DNA of 64,000 bases. It comes from Carposina sasakii. Lineage: Eukaryota; Arthropoda; Insecta; Lepidoptera; Carposinidae. Below, piece after piece: positions 26,499 through 41,600 of this stretch. Under the pieces are notes generated by a model that saw only the letters and a list, made by a program, of their open reading frames with translations, ran no database searches and had not been told where the DNA came from. Made by a program: the position numbers and the translations under genes. The stretch's first letter is position 1; every line of letters starts with the position of its first letter. Location: NCBI GenBank assembly GCA_014607495.2, contig CP053159.1:6765501-6829500 (forward strand). The letters are read 5' to 3'.

Positions 26499-26667
26499 TC
26501 ACTATTAGTGTAATACTGTAAACATTGCACATAAACACATAAATGACAGTACGTTCATGACATTACATTGCACTTTCCGGCTGCATTTCAGCTGGAAACA
26601 GAATCGAGGGCCTGGTCAGTAGATTATTCCGGCCACTTGCTTACAAGCGGGTCCTTCGTCGCGACTG

Positions 26668-29600
26668 TCACAACCCTGCCCTAGTTTTGTATAGGTCATC
26701 TTCTAGTTCAAAAGCTGGGTCGGCGTAGCCAGAATCATCATATCGTAGTGATCTGACAAAGAAATAAAAGGGTAACTGTAGCGGATCCATTATTCGACAG
26801 CCAATCTAAATTTTCAATGGATCCTGGCTGTTCAGTTGCTATTATCCATTTTTTTTTTCAATATTATTCATTCAATAACATTATTATTGAATTTCTAGAT
26901 CACCGGACACTAAGTTCTTGTTTTTTACTTTTTACTTTTTTCTATGATGTGCATAGTTTTGTTTACTAAGTATCTACGCAGTCGGGATTTTTGTTTTTTT
27001 TTATTTTAATCCGCTTTCGTACTCTATGCGTGAAGATGTGGACAAGCAACCCAGTAATCAAACCTGTGGAACCTAGATTCTTACCTATCGGGAGTCCTAG
27101 TCCGGCATCTAGAAGGTGGCGGAGATCTAGACGAAGCCCGCAGCAGCGCCGGGTCGTCATACCTCCGCGACACCACCGTGAAGTCGTGATGTGCATTGAT
27201 CAGCTTCTGCAGTCGAGATACCATCTCGAAGTCTGACACCGACGATGGTACTAGTATACCGAGAAGTTTGGCTATCGAATGCCTGTTGGAAGTTTTGATA
27301 TTATTTAATTGGTTGAACAGTTGACAGAAGTTTAAATTTTTTTATGATTCTTTATGGCATGCAAAAAATTACTGTGCACGAGATCATTATCTTAACGATG
27401 CCTAAAATAAATGAGCTTTAGTCTTTAACTAAAAAACTAAAGCAATTTTCCCGTATGATGTAGGCCAATTGACATTCTTATGTAGGGACTTTAAAAAGGT
27501 TACGTGAATCGATTACAAATAAAAAACGTTAAAAAATGAAATTGTATTAGGCGTTACAATTCGGAAGTTCAAACATTCAAATATATTATTCAAATATAAA
27601 TATTCAAACATTGAATGTTTGAACTTCCGAATTGTAACGCCTAATACAATTTCATTTATAAAACAGTTATGCGTAACAAAGCAGGCGAAATTATACATCA
27701 AACTTTTAGAAGCACAGCGCATTGCTAGGCAGAATATCTGGTTTAATAAACAATGTAAGTACCATAAAGTTATTCCAAATTATATTAGTATTCGTTCTGG
27801 GGTAAATAATAGACAATCTAAATTTGCAATTTATAAAGCACAACAAATTTGGCTATCACAAGAAATTAAATATTGGTATTTTACTGCAGATAATTTAAAA
27901 ATACACTTAAAGGTTTTACACATGGAATTGGCTTTTAAGCTTCATCCAGTTGAGTTTGATCTTTTAGACCAGAAAGCTAGGGACTTTGCCCATTTTGCAG
28001 GTCAGAATAAATTTAATACACAGTCTCAAAAAATTAAACGTTTAATTCATTTAAAATACATTTATGATAAAGGTTCTAATAACATAAGTCCACCTAACAT
28101 AAGTACACATAAATTTTATCCAAGAGTTAAAAATCTTTCTGACATTAATTTCTCAAATCAGGAAATGGGGTTGTTGATGAAGGGATTGAAATTTTGCCCA
28201 CCAAAAGACATTTCCAACAAATCTTTTGAACGTTTGGCAGTGGACACTGAAATAACATTAGTAAGAAATAAAGTGGATACCATTGGCAAAAGTGTCTTGG
28301 CCGGCGAGATGAGGTCTTTACAAAATAATACATTGAATAATTTTAGTAATTATAATCATCCTACACACTTTTCTAAAATATATAAATCTATACAACTAAA
28401 AATAAATCATAATAATCTTTTAATTAGTAAAGCGGACAAGGGTAATACTTTGGTAATAATGAAGCATGAGGTGTATCATGGTAAGATAATGGAGATCCTC
28501 AATACAGATGAATTTCAAATTTTACCATTTGATCCAACTAAGAAATTCCATGCACAATTAAAGCAATGTATTACTTCTGCTGAATATATTTTTCCAAAAA
28601 ATTCTGCTTATTTAAAGGAACGTTATATTCCAATGAACCCGGTAACACCATTGTTATATGGTTTACCAAAAATTCATAAAGATAATATACCATTAAGGCC
28701 AGTCGTTTCATATATTGGAGCTCCAGCTTATAAATTAGCAAAATTTCTGAATGACATTATAAAGGAAAAAATTCAATTTACACCCAAATATAGTGTCAAT
28801 AATAGTCTAAATTTAATAGATAAAATTAAAAATATTAAATTATCAACAAATTCCAAATTATTTTCTTTAGATGTTGAGAGTTTGTTTACAAATGTTCCTT
28901 ACAAGGAATGTTTAAATATTATTAAAACTTGGTGTGAAAAAGTTAAACTAAATCCAATGGAGGCAGATAATCTTATTACCTTAACTAGACTTTGTATGAG
29001 CCAGAATTATTTCTGCTATAATAATACATATTACATACAAAAGGATGGTCTTACTATGGGTTCTCCGCTTTCACCTCTTTTAGCCGATATATTTATGGAT
29101 TGGTTTGAAAATGAATATATTGTTAATAGTAATAATCATATAAAATATTATTTTAGATATGTTGATGATATCATCTTATGTTGGACAGGCACAGTTAGGC
29201 AGTTTCATCTTTTTGTTAACGTCCTTAACACAAAACATCCTAAGATTAAATTTAAAATAGAACAAGAAATAAACAATAGTATAAATTTTTTAGATGTAAC
29301 TATTACTAGATTGGGAGATTATCATGATTTTTCAGTTTACCGGAAACCAACACATACAGATGTAACTATTCCAATTGATTCTTTCCATCCATGGCAACAT
29401 AAGCTTGCGGCATACAAATCAATGATACACAGGTTAGTAACGTTACCGCTTAATAACTTTAATTATGTTAAAGAAATAAATACTATTATACAAATAGCCA
29501 GATCAAATGGATATAGTTCACAACTAATTTATAACCTAATTGATAAAAAGAAAAACATTTTAGTTAAACAAATGTTGTACCCAAAAATAGAGGAGATTAC

Positions 29601-32600
29601 AAATATTTACACTGGTAGTTTACCATATTTTGGCTATATCTCAGAGATGATTGCAAAATCATTGAAAAAACAAAACATCTTGGTGGCTTTTAAGACTTTT
29701 AATTCTTTAAATAGATTAATTAACACAAAACAAATATTACCAATTGATAAAAAATCAGGAGTTTATAGCTTGCACTGTCCTGACTGTAATTCTGTTTATA
29801 TAGGTCAAACGGGTCGTAACTTCAAGATTAGATACCAAGAACATTTGGCAGCTTATAGGAACAATTTCCCTGAAAAATCACATTTTGCCAAACACTTGTT
29901 AGTTTCAAATCATAAAATTCCAGATGACCACAGTTTTGTTAGTCTGCATACGTGTGAAAAGGGCATTCGTCTATCTATTTTGGAACAGTTGGAGATTTTG
30001 AAAGCCAAATATTCTGGTGTAAACCTTTTAAATGAACAGGTTGAATTTTCGTCTCCGCTATTGAACTCATTGGCTAGAATAAATAAATAAACAGTAACCT
30101 TAGAATGTAGTGGCTTGTCAATGTCAATAACAATTTTTGTTTTTGTGGGCAATGGAATATGTTGTTCCATACATCCTTGTTTTCTTTACTAATTTATCAA
30201 TATTTTGGTGAATTTTTGAATTTTTTCATTTAAATTTAACTAATTCACCCAATACTATTTGGTTTGTGTGCACAAATAGTATATATTAATTTGAAATATA
30301 AATAATGGTGGGTAATTATTTATATATTTTTTAATACTTAGTAGAGGGTAGTTAATTCTGTGTAAGTAATGTGTTGGTTTTTAGAGGTTCATAGTAATTA
30401 GTGGTTTACTAATTTACTAATTTCTATAATCCTGAGGATGCCACGGTTGTTGGCGAAACATATGTAGATTATTTATCTAGTTTTTGATTTCGGAATGGTG
30501 CAATGTATCGTCTTGCATGCTAGGTGCTCGGGTCTGGTTTCTCATGGCGATTGTAGTTAGTGCAAGTGCCTGTTGTCGCAATTATGAGTTATCAGATCCG
30601 AGGGTCAGTGGAGAGTGTAGGGCCCGGTGGTGGGCGCACCCATAGTGAAAAAACGTTAACATAACCAAATAAGTTGTTAGTTAGATCACGAGGATTTTCT
30701 AAATAACCCGGAGGTATTTAAAACCCACCTGAAGCTTTGCAACTGTGCCTCTCTTCTCTGGCATTCCACCAGTGCCTCCTTAGTCCTCGCTAGGTCATCT
30801 CTCAACATTGTGATCTGATGTTCCGTGGTATTACGTTCCTGTTCGTACGTCTCGCCAGTGCAACGGACTTGGTCCTTTAGCACGTTCACTTTACGATTGT
30901 ATCTAGCTCGAAGTAGCTCTGCCTCTTCTAATTTCTTCTGCAGGTCCTCGATTTTGCGAGCGCGCTCTAGCGATGTGATCTGTGGATTATAAAGTTTGAT
31001 TGATGTTTACGGCTCGTAGATATAAAATGGACTGCCGCCAAAGACCTCGCGACACTTGGTTGTTTTTCCCAAACGGAATTTTTAGGTAGATTTTTATGCT
31101 TGCATTTGGGTTTCGAAACTCAATAACTGGAGACGTAAAATAAGATGTGTATGTATTTACCTAGATCAGATAAGTAGCTACTGGTTACCTACTCTAGACT
31201 CGCCATTAATGTTGTCCCACTTAACTTTTTATATTTAGGGATTCGAAGTGCCATAAATTTTCACACATAGGTAAATGCTTATCAGTTCTCGTCAGAGAAT
31301 ACAGTACGGTCGATTCTGACCGTCACACTTTAACGTAAACTTACATTTAGTCAGGTCTGTCACTCTTCAGGTCTTGTGACGGTCAGAATAGACCATAGTA
31401 ATTAGTAAGTTATATACAATGACCTTATACTCAGCAGCATCAGCCAACTGCACATTGAGGTCCCTTATCTGAGCCCTCGCATCGCTCAACTGCACCGCTA
31501 GCTTGTCGCACTGTCGAGCGAGTTTCTTGCTGCGCGACACCGCCTCGTCCCGCTCCGCTTGCAAAACCGCGCGAACTCGCGAACTTTCGTCCTTCATTCA
31601 TTGACGAAGCTTCATTTAGTTTACAAGTTTATACTTATTTATTACATACATATACACACGGCTGTATTCCTTAAAAGGGTAAGCTAGAACTGCAGGATCA
31701 CAAAGGAGATCCTATAGCCACGTTTGGCATAGAGCATCTTATTCTTTATTGTACTTACACAAAACACATTAGCAATCAGATATCTACTTGTTTACTGAGC
31801 CTAGGCTGTCTGTCCAGCGGAGCAGAGCGGAGAAACTGAAAAATTTTAACCGATAGGCACTGGCGGACTAACAGGGGGGCGGTGGGGGCGGTCCGCCCCG
31901 GGCCCCACAACTGAGGGGCCTCGGATTGGCATATTAAAAAAAAAAAATCCTTGTCTACTCAGACAATGTTATTTTAACATAATCTGCTGTAATTAAACCA
32001 TTCTTCCGATCATTTACCATAATAAGTAAACGGTGTAGGTACCTAATTCATCTAAGTTCATAAGATTCATAACCAGAGGTCGGAATTAGGTAGTCATTTA
32101 TGTACTTGCATCGAAATGTTGATATTAATGTGGACCTTCCCAGGATTTCTAATGGACAATCCCGTGTGGCCAACAATATTACAAATAAATAATAATAAAA
32201 CCCTCAGAGATAGACAAATAAAACAAAGTTATTAACATAAAATGTTTATTAGTTTGTAATTTGAGGCATATCCACTTTATTCTTTCGCTGTATGAAATCA
32301 GTGCAAGTACATAAATGACTCTACCTAATTCCGACCTCTGTTCATAACGCATTCATAGGGCCTGTTTCAACACTTACTGATAAGTGCCCGATATAATTAT
32401 CTGACAGATATCTCTATTGACATCTCCCTCTTGTTAGTACGAACCGAAAGAGACGGCATCACACATATCTGACGGATAAGATTTCCGGAAGATATCTGCA
32501 TTTGTTTAATTCAGTAAATCTGGAGGGCGGGCGCCAGGGGGCCCTAAAATTAAACACCGCCCCGGGCCTCAAAAAGTCTTAGTCCGCCAGTGCCGATAGG

Positions 32601-35600
32601 ATTGCAGGACTGGGGCTCAGTCGATATTATAAACAATGCTATTGTAAATATTATTAAGAAATGAAAAAAATCCACCCGAGTGAGACTTGACGACAATCCT
32701 ATTGGTTAAGACCCGGCAGTCAAATAAAAATCCACCCGCAACACAAAGTTCTTACGCGTAAAATCTGCGAAGTTATAATTCAAAATTCGCGCGCTTTCGA
32801 GCAGGCGGGTCATTATTATAAGTAATTTATTTCAAAGTAGTGTTGATTTTATTTTTGTTTGCATAATATAATAAATTTAGTTACTAATAAGTAATTTCAT
32901 CATCTATATATCTACAGGGTGTTTTTTCGTTGCCACCCTTAACGAAGGGTATATACTTTATACATCAAATAAAGTAAGTTTATGCCAAAAAAAAATGCTG
33001 GGAAACAATGTAATATTATGACTACGTATCTCCGCTTCGCAGGCTCGCTCCGCTTCACAGGACAGGTAACCCAAGCCTCTGATTTCTAATTCTAGTATAA
33101 GCAGGCCATCATGTCTAAGACAAACTACCTGAACACTCAGTTTTCGCCGCAACAGGTCTAAATGTAGATCTTTCCTTTGAAGCTGCTCCCGAAGAATCCT
33201 TATACGACGCTGTAGTTGATATACCACGGCTGTCTGCAAGTTTATGTAATATGTACCTAGATCCTTAGAGCTCATTCTAGTATATCCATCGATCACGTCT
33301 ATGGAGATAGCTATAAATGTTGTATAAAAATAATATTCATCTTCCAATTTCATTAGCACCTGTGATGATGACTGATCAACAATAATGACTAGATAGGTAA
33401 TATGGATAGTTTAAAAAATAATTGTAAAATGTGATAGGTCTACATACAAAACTATTTTTATAAGTAGTTAACGAAATACATAAGAATGAACTAAGTAAAT
33501 GCAGTATAATGCGGAATCAGCCTCGTTAGTATGAAAGTTCTTTGTGCAATAGGCGTTGCATAACAATTTCGAATATTGGTTGGCTAGCTAATGATAATTG
33601 TGTTGTGGTTTTCATTTGAATACTAAAATACTTACGTAATATTTGTTAATTAAAAGTAACTTATATGTATGTATACCTACCTACTGTGTCGTATACTACA
33701 GCGCTACAAACTTCTATAGGCATATCACTATACCTATTTTATCGGGTATAAGTACTGAAATAACCCTCTTACCCCTTGTATAAATTACCTACGTAAAGTT
33801 TGCAACACAGCGCCCGTAGCATGACTTTGGTGAGATGAGAGCGAGATGTCTCACATTTACGCGACAAATCCAATCCACAGAGCTAAGTAATAACTAGACA
33901 AGGCAAGTGTTTCTACTTGGTGTGTAAAAAGGGATTCCAAATCATCTATCAGCCCCAATTCATTCAGTCCTGGCTCGAGAACGAGTGTCTATTCTAATTT
34001 CCAAGTCCATTATTTACATACAAAGTATATACACTTTGTTTATCTGGTTATTAATTGCTTTGTGAATTTGACGTTTAAAAGTGAGACATCTCGCTCTCAA
34101 CAAATTCATCGTACGGGTGCTGGAATCACAATGATAAAGCAATACCACGTGATTCGTTTACATTTTACCAACTTTATTACTACATGCTTATTAATTAACG
34201 ACAAAATGCATTTGTCATTATGTTTTCACTATTTGCCGGAATATCGGCTGCTATGATTCTAGGATACTTTAACGGATGCTGGGTCAGGCCATGCCGGTTC
34301 TTACGTCTTTCAGATAAGGCAAGTCATGGAAGGAGCGCTCTCTCCGCAGTCTGGGCAGCGTGCCATAGTATCCGTAATATAGCAGCTATACAAAACACAC
34401 ACTTATTAAAGCTGTTGTAACAATGTACATATTGATTTTAGCTTTATTTATATCGAGCCGTTGAAGGTGGGATAAGGAGCTACCTATGTCTACTATTAGT
34501 CTCCCATCATGCATGATTTAATGATAACCGAACCATTGTATCAGGTAAAGAGGCTCAGTTGGTATGTGTGCATTAACATTTTAATCTGTATCTATTTCTT
34601 GAAGAGGATCTATAGTCAAACAGGAAAATATTCAGAAAAAAACTACTTTCTCCCCCGATAGGTAAGTTGATAACCCCAGGTCAAGCAAGACCATTCGTTT
34701 TCATATTTAAAGCTAGTTACGGCACTGATTATGTGTTACAGAGCACACACAATTATTGTTTTGTATTAAGTTTGGAAAATATGCATTTGTGTCTAGATGA
34801 CTGACCTTGTCAACAATTTTGTCGCTTTCCAACCGAGCCAGCTGTTCCGCTCGGTGTATGATAGACTCCGTGTGTAGTTCTAATCCGATGTCTTGCGTCA
34901 ACTCATCCATGTTCATGACTCTACCCAAACGTTCCAGGAAAGCTACGAACTGTAACAATTTCATAGTCTTATATCGATGGTACCAAGAGTTATGATGTTT
35001 ATTTAGCATTACGATGCAATCGACAATCGAACAGCCACATTCCACAATAACATTCAAAGATCTTGCATCGTGCCTTCGTTCGATAATATTCGTGTTATAC
35101 ATAAAGATACTAATTGTTCTGGTCTTCTTGCGGACGGAATCGCAACCTCATATAAAGTGTTCTGTGGTCGCAAGGTACAACGCTATAGATACAGTACCAG
35201 ATTTAGAGAACTGGAGATCTCCTCGGGGCAACAAAAAAAGCAGCCCTCGCCACAAATCTGAATTATTCGTTTTTATCCGAAATTATTGTCTTTTGTGGAG
35301 GCCCCCGGTTGTCCTCTCCTATGTGTATGATTATTCCGTTTTTTTTTATTTATATTCCGTTTCTATCAGTTTTGTCGTGAAAAGATAGACAGACATTGAG
35401 ACACCTAAGCGCTCTACGTAGCTTACTCTTTCAAGGGTCTACATCATAAAACCCTACTTACATTAGCCTTGTCCTTCCTAAGTCCGTCCCTGGAGACCTC
35501 AGCAGCGTTGAGTTCTGCCTCCACCTTGTGTAATTTGGCTTCTAGAATATTCCGCTCATCTTCGAGGATGCGCACTCGAGTCGTGGCCTGGTCGTGCATA

Positions 35601-38600
35601 TGGGCTGTTCTGGTCAGCTGCGTCGACTCCATGCCCAACTTGTCACGTAGAGCGTCTATTTGCTGGAAGTGGACTATGCTACAGAGAAACCTACGTACCT
35701 ACGCTATGTTCCAACACTACTAATAAATACCTTCCTCAAATTTTTAACGTCAACAAGTCTAAAAAGGTGTAAGGAATGTCTCCAAGAGTTATGGAGTAGA
35801 GGAAGATTGGGTAATGGGGGTCACTTAAGCAAGAATTAGATTACAAAAGCTAAAATTAACATTTATTGCAACCGCCTCATAACAAAATTTACTTAATTAG
35901 CTATAATTTGAGATCAGTAATCATCACATTAATAATCGTCTTTGGGAAATATAAAAGTACAAAAAAAAACTAATTTGACTCCCATTGCTCTAAGTTACGG
36001 GTAATTGAGGTAACCTTGTATGCAATGAGGATCATACAAAAATCTAACACAAATCGCATCACGTCTGATACAGAGATATCGTTTGATTCCTGGAGAACCT
36101 TCCTCTTTACTCTTTCGGTCCCCTTCTTCGGCACTTTCATTTTCTTTCCTTGGCCCTTGCCCTTGCCTTTATGCAGAAAAACGCAGTCTATTTACTCAAT
36201 TTTGGACCCTAATATTTTGGAAACCAGACACTTCCCAGGTATGCTTCCATGGAGAAAAATGATCATGATGATGAGGAGATTCCGTAGATTTCGGGAACGT
36301 TGATGACCAAAAATCACCCTGTATATTTTTCCTTTCCCCTATCTTTTTCTTTGGGTGGCGGTCACTAGCGGGCAATGGGGATCACCCGATTCTCATTACC
36401 CACAAGTACTTTATGAAGAAAAAATAATAAACACAAAATATACATTAGAAAAACTCGGGATTTAAGTAGAAAATCATTACACCAAATGTACAAGTAAAGG
36501 CGTAAAAAAGTAACATACAAGTAGATCAATAACTATAAAAGTTACTGTATATTTTGCGTCCGTGAAAATTTACATCGGCGAGCCGCAAAAACAAAACACA
36601 CCTCTCATTCTCTATGCTGTCTCCATACCCACGCGGCACGCTCGCAGCGACGGCAAGGGGAACAGAGGGCAGGGAGGACCCTTAACGCGTTTCTATTAGT
36701 GTTACTTTTGGAGATGTGTGGGTTACCACTATTACCCGCTGACTCCCATTACCCGATCTTCCCCTAGGTGAGTTATTCGCGATGATAGTAGTAGGGGAGC
36801 CCAAGCGGGGATTTTTGAAGTTACTCGAGCGTGTCAGAAAATTATGTAGGGAGAATCCTTGCATAATGTAATGTACCCTTACCACATATGAACCCTTAAT
36901 ATGGTGGTGTACGTTGAGGGGAACCCGTCAGATTAGTAAAAAAAAATCGATCCTCCGAAAAACTCGAGCGCGTCAGATTAAGAGAGGGTAAGTTAATTAC
37001 AGTGAGATAAGTGTATATTTCAATAATCTGACGATTTGAATGTGACATTAAGAAATAAACAAGTCACAAAGTTGTAAAAAAAAAACGATACCTCGAATTA
37101 CTCGAGCGTGATTAATTTTTATTTTTTTTTAAAGATAATAGTGTCAGGATTGTAAAAAAATAATAATCTGACGTTTTAAATGGGGTAATGTTTATTAATT
37201 TGTCGAAAAAAGGTGGAGCGTACAGCGGCAGAGAGCTGTGGTTCCCCCACGCTGCGCCTAACTTTCGTTCTCACTCATTCTTTATCTCTTACTCTCTCGC
37301 ACCGTCACAACTACGCCATGTTGTCATCTCAGCTTAGTGATGGGCAAATGGAAAAAAAATATCGATATTTATCGTATCGATATTTTTCAAATATATCGAT
37401 ATATATCACCCAAGTAATATCGATATTTCGATATATCGATATTTTTTGCCCAATTTGCAATTATTTATAAAAATTGCCAAAATTATCGCTAACTTCCATA
37501 CAGCAGACATGATATTTAACATAAATACAGCTCACACAAAAAAAAATAACAATAAGCTACGCTTAGTTTACTCGTGATATATCTCAACCCTTCACACTAA
37601 ATGTGAGTAATTACGATGCTTGCAATTTGCCACCGTGTCAATCAGAGCTACAACAGCATTTACTAAGAACAAAATATATAGCGTGTTTGTGGAGAAACGC
37701 TCATAATCGCACCCCTACAAAGATGTCGCCAACAGAATACGGATGGAGAAATGTGGATGGAAAATTGGAGCCGACTTGGTTCGTTGGAAACCAACTTCCT
37801 GAAGCGTACGAACACATCGTCATACTCGTAATATCAATTATAAGCGTGTACTTATGAAGAGAGCAAGGTCTTAACTAAAGTGAGTCCACACTATGCTTGT
37901 TATGTTAAGAGTGGGTACTTCCACATCTTGAAAGACTTTTTAAGCCTTAAAATAAGGAGTTAAGGAAAGGTCCAACAACTCATTGATAATATAATCAATT
38001 TAATATAACCATATCAAGGTGTCACTTGGACTTTTAATCCTTGCAAGTTGGATCTATTTATTAGTGCTTATTATGCCATTAATTATTTCCTGAATTTTCA
38101 AATAGTGACGCTCACAGTTGCACAGTTGTGCCTAGCCATCAACACTCTACAACTTTTTTTATAAAAAAAGATTCGAAATTCAATTCTCATTGCATTCAGC
38201 TAGATGTACGAGTAACACCTGAAATTTTAGGAGATAATTTCGATTCAGGTACGTTTTCTTATCCATTATAGACTATCAAAATATAAGTATAAGATTATGA
38301 TGTATCATAATTATTTTTGTTTACAGAAACGCGAGATGACGAGGACGTTCAGGAAATTGAAGATGTGGAAGCCAACTTCGAAGATGAATTAAGCGAAGAT
38401 GAATTAAGCGAAGATGATAATTAACATGATTTAATAATTGTAATTTCTTGTATCGAATTTTAAATCAATAAATTATAAAATATAAATATGAACATGTGTA
38501 TATGATCCTTTAATTCATTTGTGAAGAAAGCACAGCAAGAATTTCCCTTAAAAATGGTCAGATTAGCTATATCCCTCCATATAATTGCCAGATTATGATT

Positions 38601-41600
38601 CAGGAGGACAGTAACATCAAATTGATCCCCCTGCAGAAAAATCTGACGCGCTGGAGTATTTCAAGGTCACCATTTTTTTTACATATTAAAAAATTAATTA
38701 TGACTGAACGCCTCGTGCAAATCGTCAGTCATTTGAATAGTACACTTTTTAGGGTTTACTTAACACTCACTTTGAATATCTGACACGCTCGAATAACTTT
38801 TTTTTTTTTTCAACCACTCGTTCTGGCCACCCCCCTTCAATTAATTGTCAGATTAATGTCTAATAGTTATGAGTAATATAAAGCGCATATGTACTATAAA
38901 TGACTGACGCGCTCGAGTATTTCCATATGACGATTTTTTTTTTACATTTTTAAACAAGTGTACACGGTAAACCCCCCACTAAAATAGAAAATGCAACATA
39001 AACTTTTTTTTGCTCATGACATAATCTGTAGAATCCACTAAGTCCCCATGACGCTCGAGTAACTGCAAATTTAGCATCTCGGGCCCCCCTACTATAGTGA
39101 AGAGAGTCTACTACAGATTGGGGTAATAAATAAATAAATAAATCTAATTAAAACTTATCGTTCACTCTCTGGTTGATCCCGCCCATAATTTTTACGTTTT
39201 CACATCATTTGCATTTTACTACAATTACAAATAAGTCAAACTTACCACAGCTTTATCCTTGTTATCACTAAGAATTTCTCGAATCCTATCCTTAATGTTG
39301 GTCTCGTGTGCTTCAACGAACCTCGTCGGTAGACTGAGGAGGATAGCAATAGATTCCATTGTGTTGCGGAATTCAGCTTGCAACCTTTGGTATTTTTCAT
39401 CTCGATGGCGCAAATCCTCTAGAATAGGTATACATAATCCTCAAATTCAATTAGTTTCTACATAGAACCAGATTACCCATAGTATTTAATTTACCTACCT
39501 TTTAATTGAACTATCATAGATTCATTCTGGTTTACATTATCCGTAACAACATTTAAATTTTTCGAGCAGTGCGATAACTTCTCCCTAGCTTCGTGTAATT
39601 CTCTCTCAATAACCCGGTTCTGTACAGACAGTGACTCCTTCTCTTGCCTTAGCCTCTCGATGTCGAGAAGTTGGGTAGAAACCTGTCTCTGCAACATATC
39701 TTTGTCAACATTTGCCCTCTCCAGCGCGTCTCGACAGCTTCTCAAATCTTGTTCCACGGTTGACAAGTTTTCTGTAGTATTCAAACATCTGTTCTTCAGT
39801 CTCGAGGTTTCCTGGACAAGTTCAGCTGCCTTGATAATGAGACTCTCGGGAGAATGCGTGTGTATGGAATCACAGAAGTCAGCGTCCAGCGCGGCCGACA
39901 ACCTCCTTACCAGGTCGTGGAATTGACAACGAGCGTTTTCTTTTTGCTGTTCTTCATTGTGACACTCCAATTCTAACGAGCGTAGTTTCTTTTCTAAATC
40001 TTTTATTTTCTCTTCACAGTATCGGTTGTCCCTCTGCAGGGTTTGCACCGTGAGGTCCGTTCTGCCGTGCGAAGTTTGGAGATTTCGATGCATTTCCTCC
40101 ATGTCCTGAATCTTTTTCTTGAGAGAGGATATGATAGCGTTTTGTCTGGCATTTTGCTCACGTAAGTGATCAATCTCAACTTGCTGCTCCAAAATCCTTT
40201 GATCTCTGGACAACATTTGGTTTTTTAGATCGCTGGTCTGCGAATTATTTAAATAATTTAGTGCAAATTTTCTACCTGTGTAGTGTATGTCAGCAGATAG
40301 ATGTAATTGAACCAGTTGACGTTTTAAATAGATAGAGGTACTTACCAAAGATACAATTTAGTCTAAACATTGTTGCACATTGTGTTGGAATTGATTTATT
40401 TACAGTTACGTAAGTAGGTATGTAATTATGTATAGACTTACTTCAGAAATTAATTTGTCCCTTTTGTACTGCAGTCCAGCGAGATCACTCCTCAGGGCAG
40501 TTATGACGTCATTATCTCCGTCCATCTATAGAAGTATATAATTAATTAATATCTAAGTAAATCTCCATACAGGAATCTAAATTCCAATGTTCCTATGAAA
40601 CTTACAAAATGCCATAGTAAGAGTAAAATTTAAGTCAGTATCAGAACGAAGTTTTATGCGAACTGATGTGGCGTGCAAAAGGCGAACACTGAGGCAAAGT
40701 AGGTACTTAAATGCTTCCATGTAGCGTGATAGGGGCCGCTATTTCAGACTCAGGGAGTCACGATATCTTCTCATTGATATTATGCTACAAACTAATTTAT
40801 ATACAGAATTGGAACCCCTATCGAATAATAATTCGGTGCCTATATATTTCACGATGTCTATTAGGACTGTCGCATGTCACTGAAAAAAATTGAAAAGGCA
40901 GCAGACATTGTAACCATGACATGGGATTTTGCTGCATACCTTTTTATAGATAGTGATGTGTTGATTTCAGGGCAAGCCGTGCGAGGCACGAAGGCAAAGG
41001 TACCTACACGCTAATGCGCATCGCTTGTAAAAAATGAATAAACGACTCATGAATTAATTTACCAACCGAGCTATTAAAATTTAAGCCGAGTCAGGGTTTA
41101 TGCAGCTGAAGGCATTGTGCTTTAGGCCTTGGTTCAAACATTGTCTTTCAGCTGTTTTTGTTTATTTTTCACAACCTGTTCATTGTAGGCGTTTTTCACG
41201 GACCTACCTATATCCGCATGCAAAAAATACACCCTCCAACCTTCAGATCTCTAAGTAAGATTTCTTTCAGGACAAAGAATTTTATAAGTTCCTGCCTAAG
41301 TAAGTAGGTACTTTACATATTACCTAACTCAATATCATCTTATACTAATACTCATTTACTAGTTAATATTATTAATAATGCATGGTGAAGTGGATATACA
41401 AAGAACCTGAGAACTGAACATGGCACCTAGTACTTCTTCTGCATTTCAGTATTTGCAGGGCTGCCAGTTACACCCTGAATGACTTAAGATGAAGTACCTA
41501 AATACTGCAGTCTGTTTCATGGAATAACATAGTAATGCAGAGGTCGTGGGTTCGATTCCCACCCGGGTAAAGAATTTTTTCCATTTCTTTATTAATAAAT

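Noticed and set aside
41530..41570. tRNA-like TTCGATTCC stem
   Set aside because: Only the B-box side is present; no cloverleaf can be drawn. Treated as a SINE piece.
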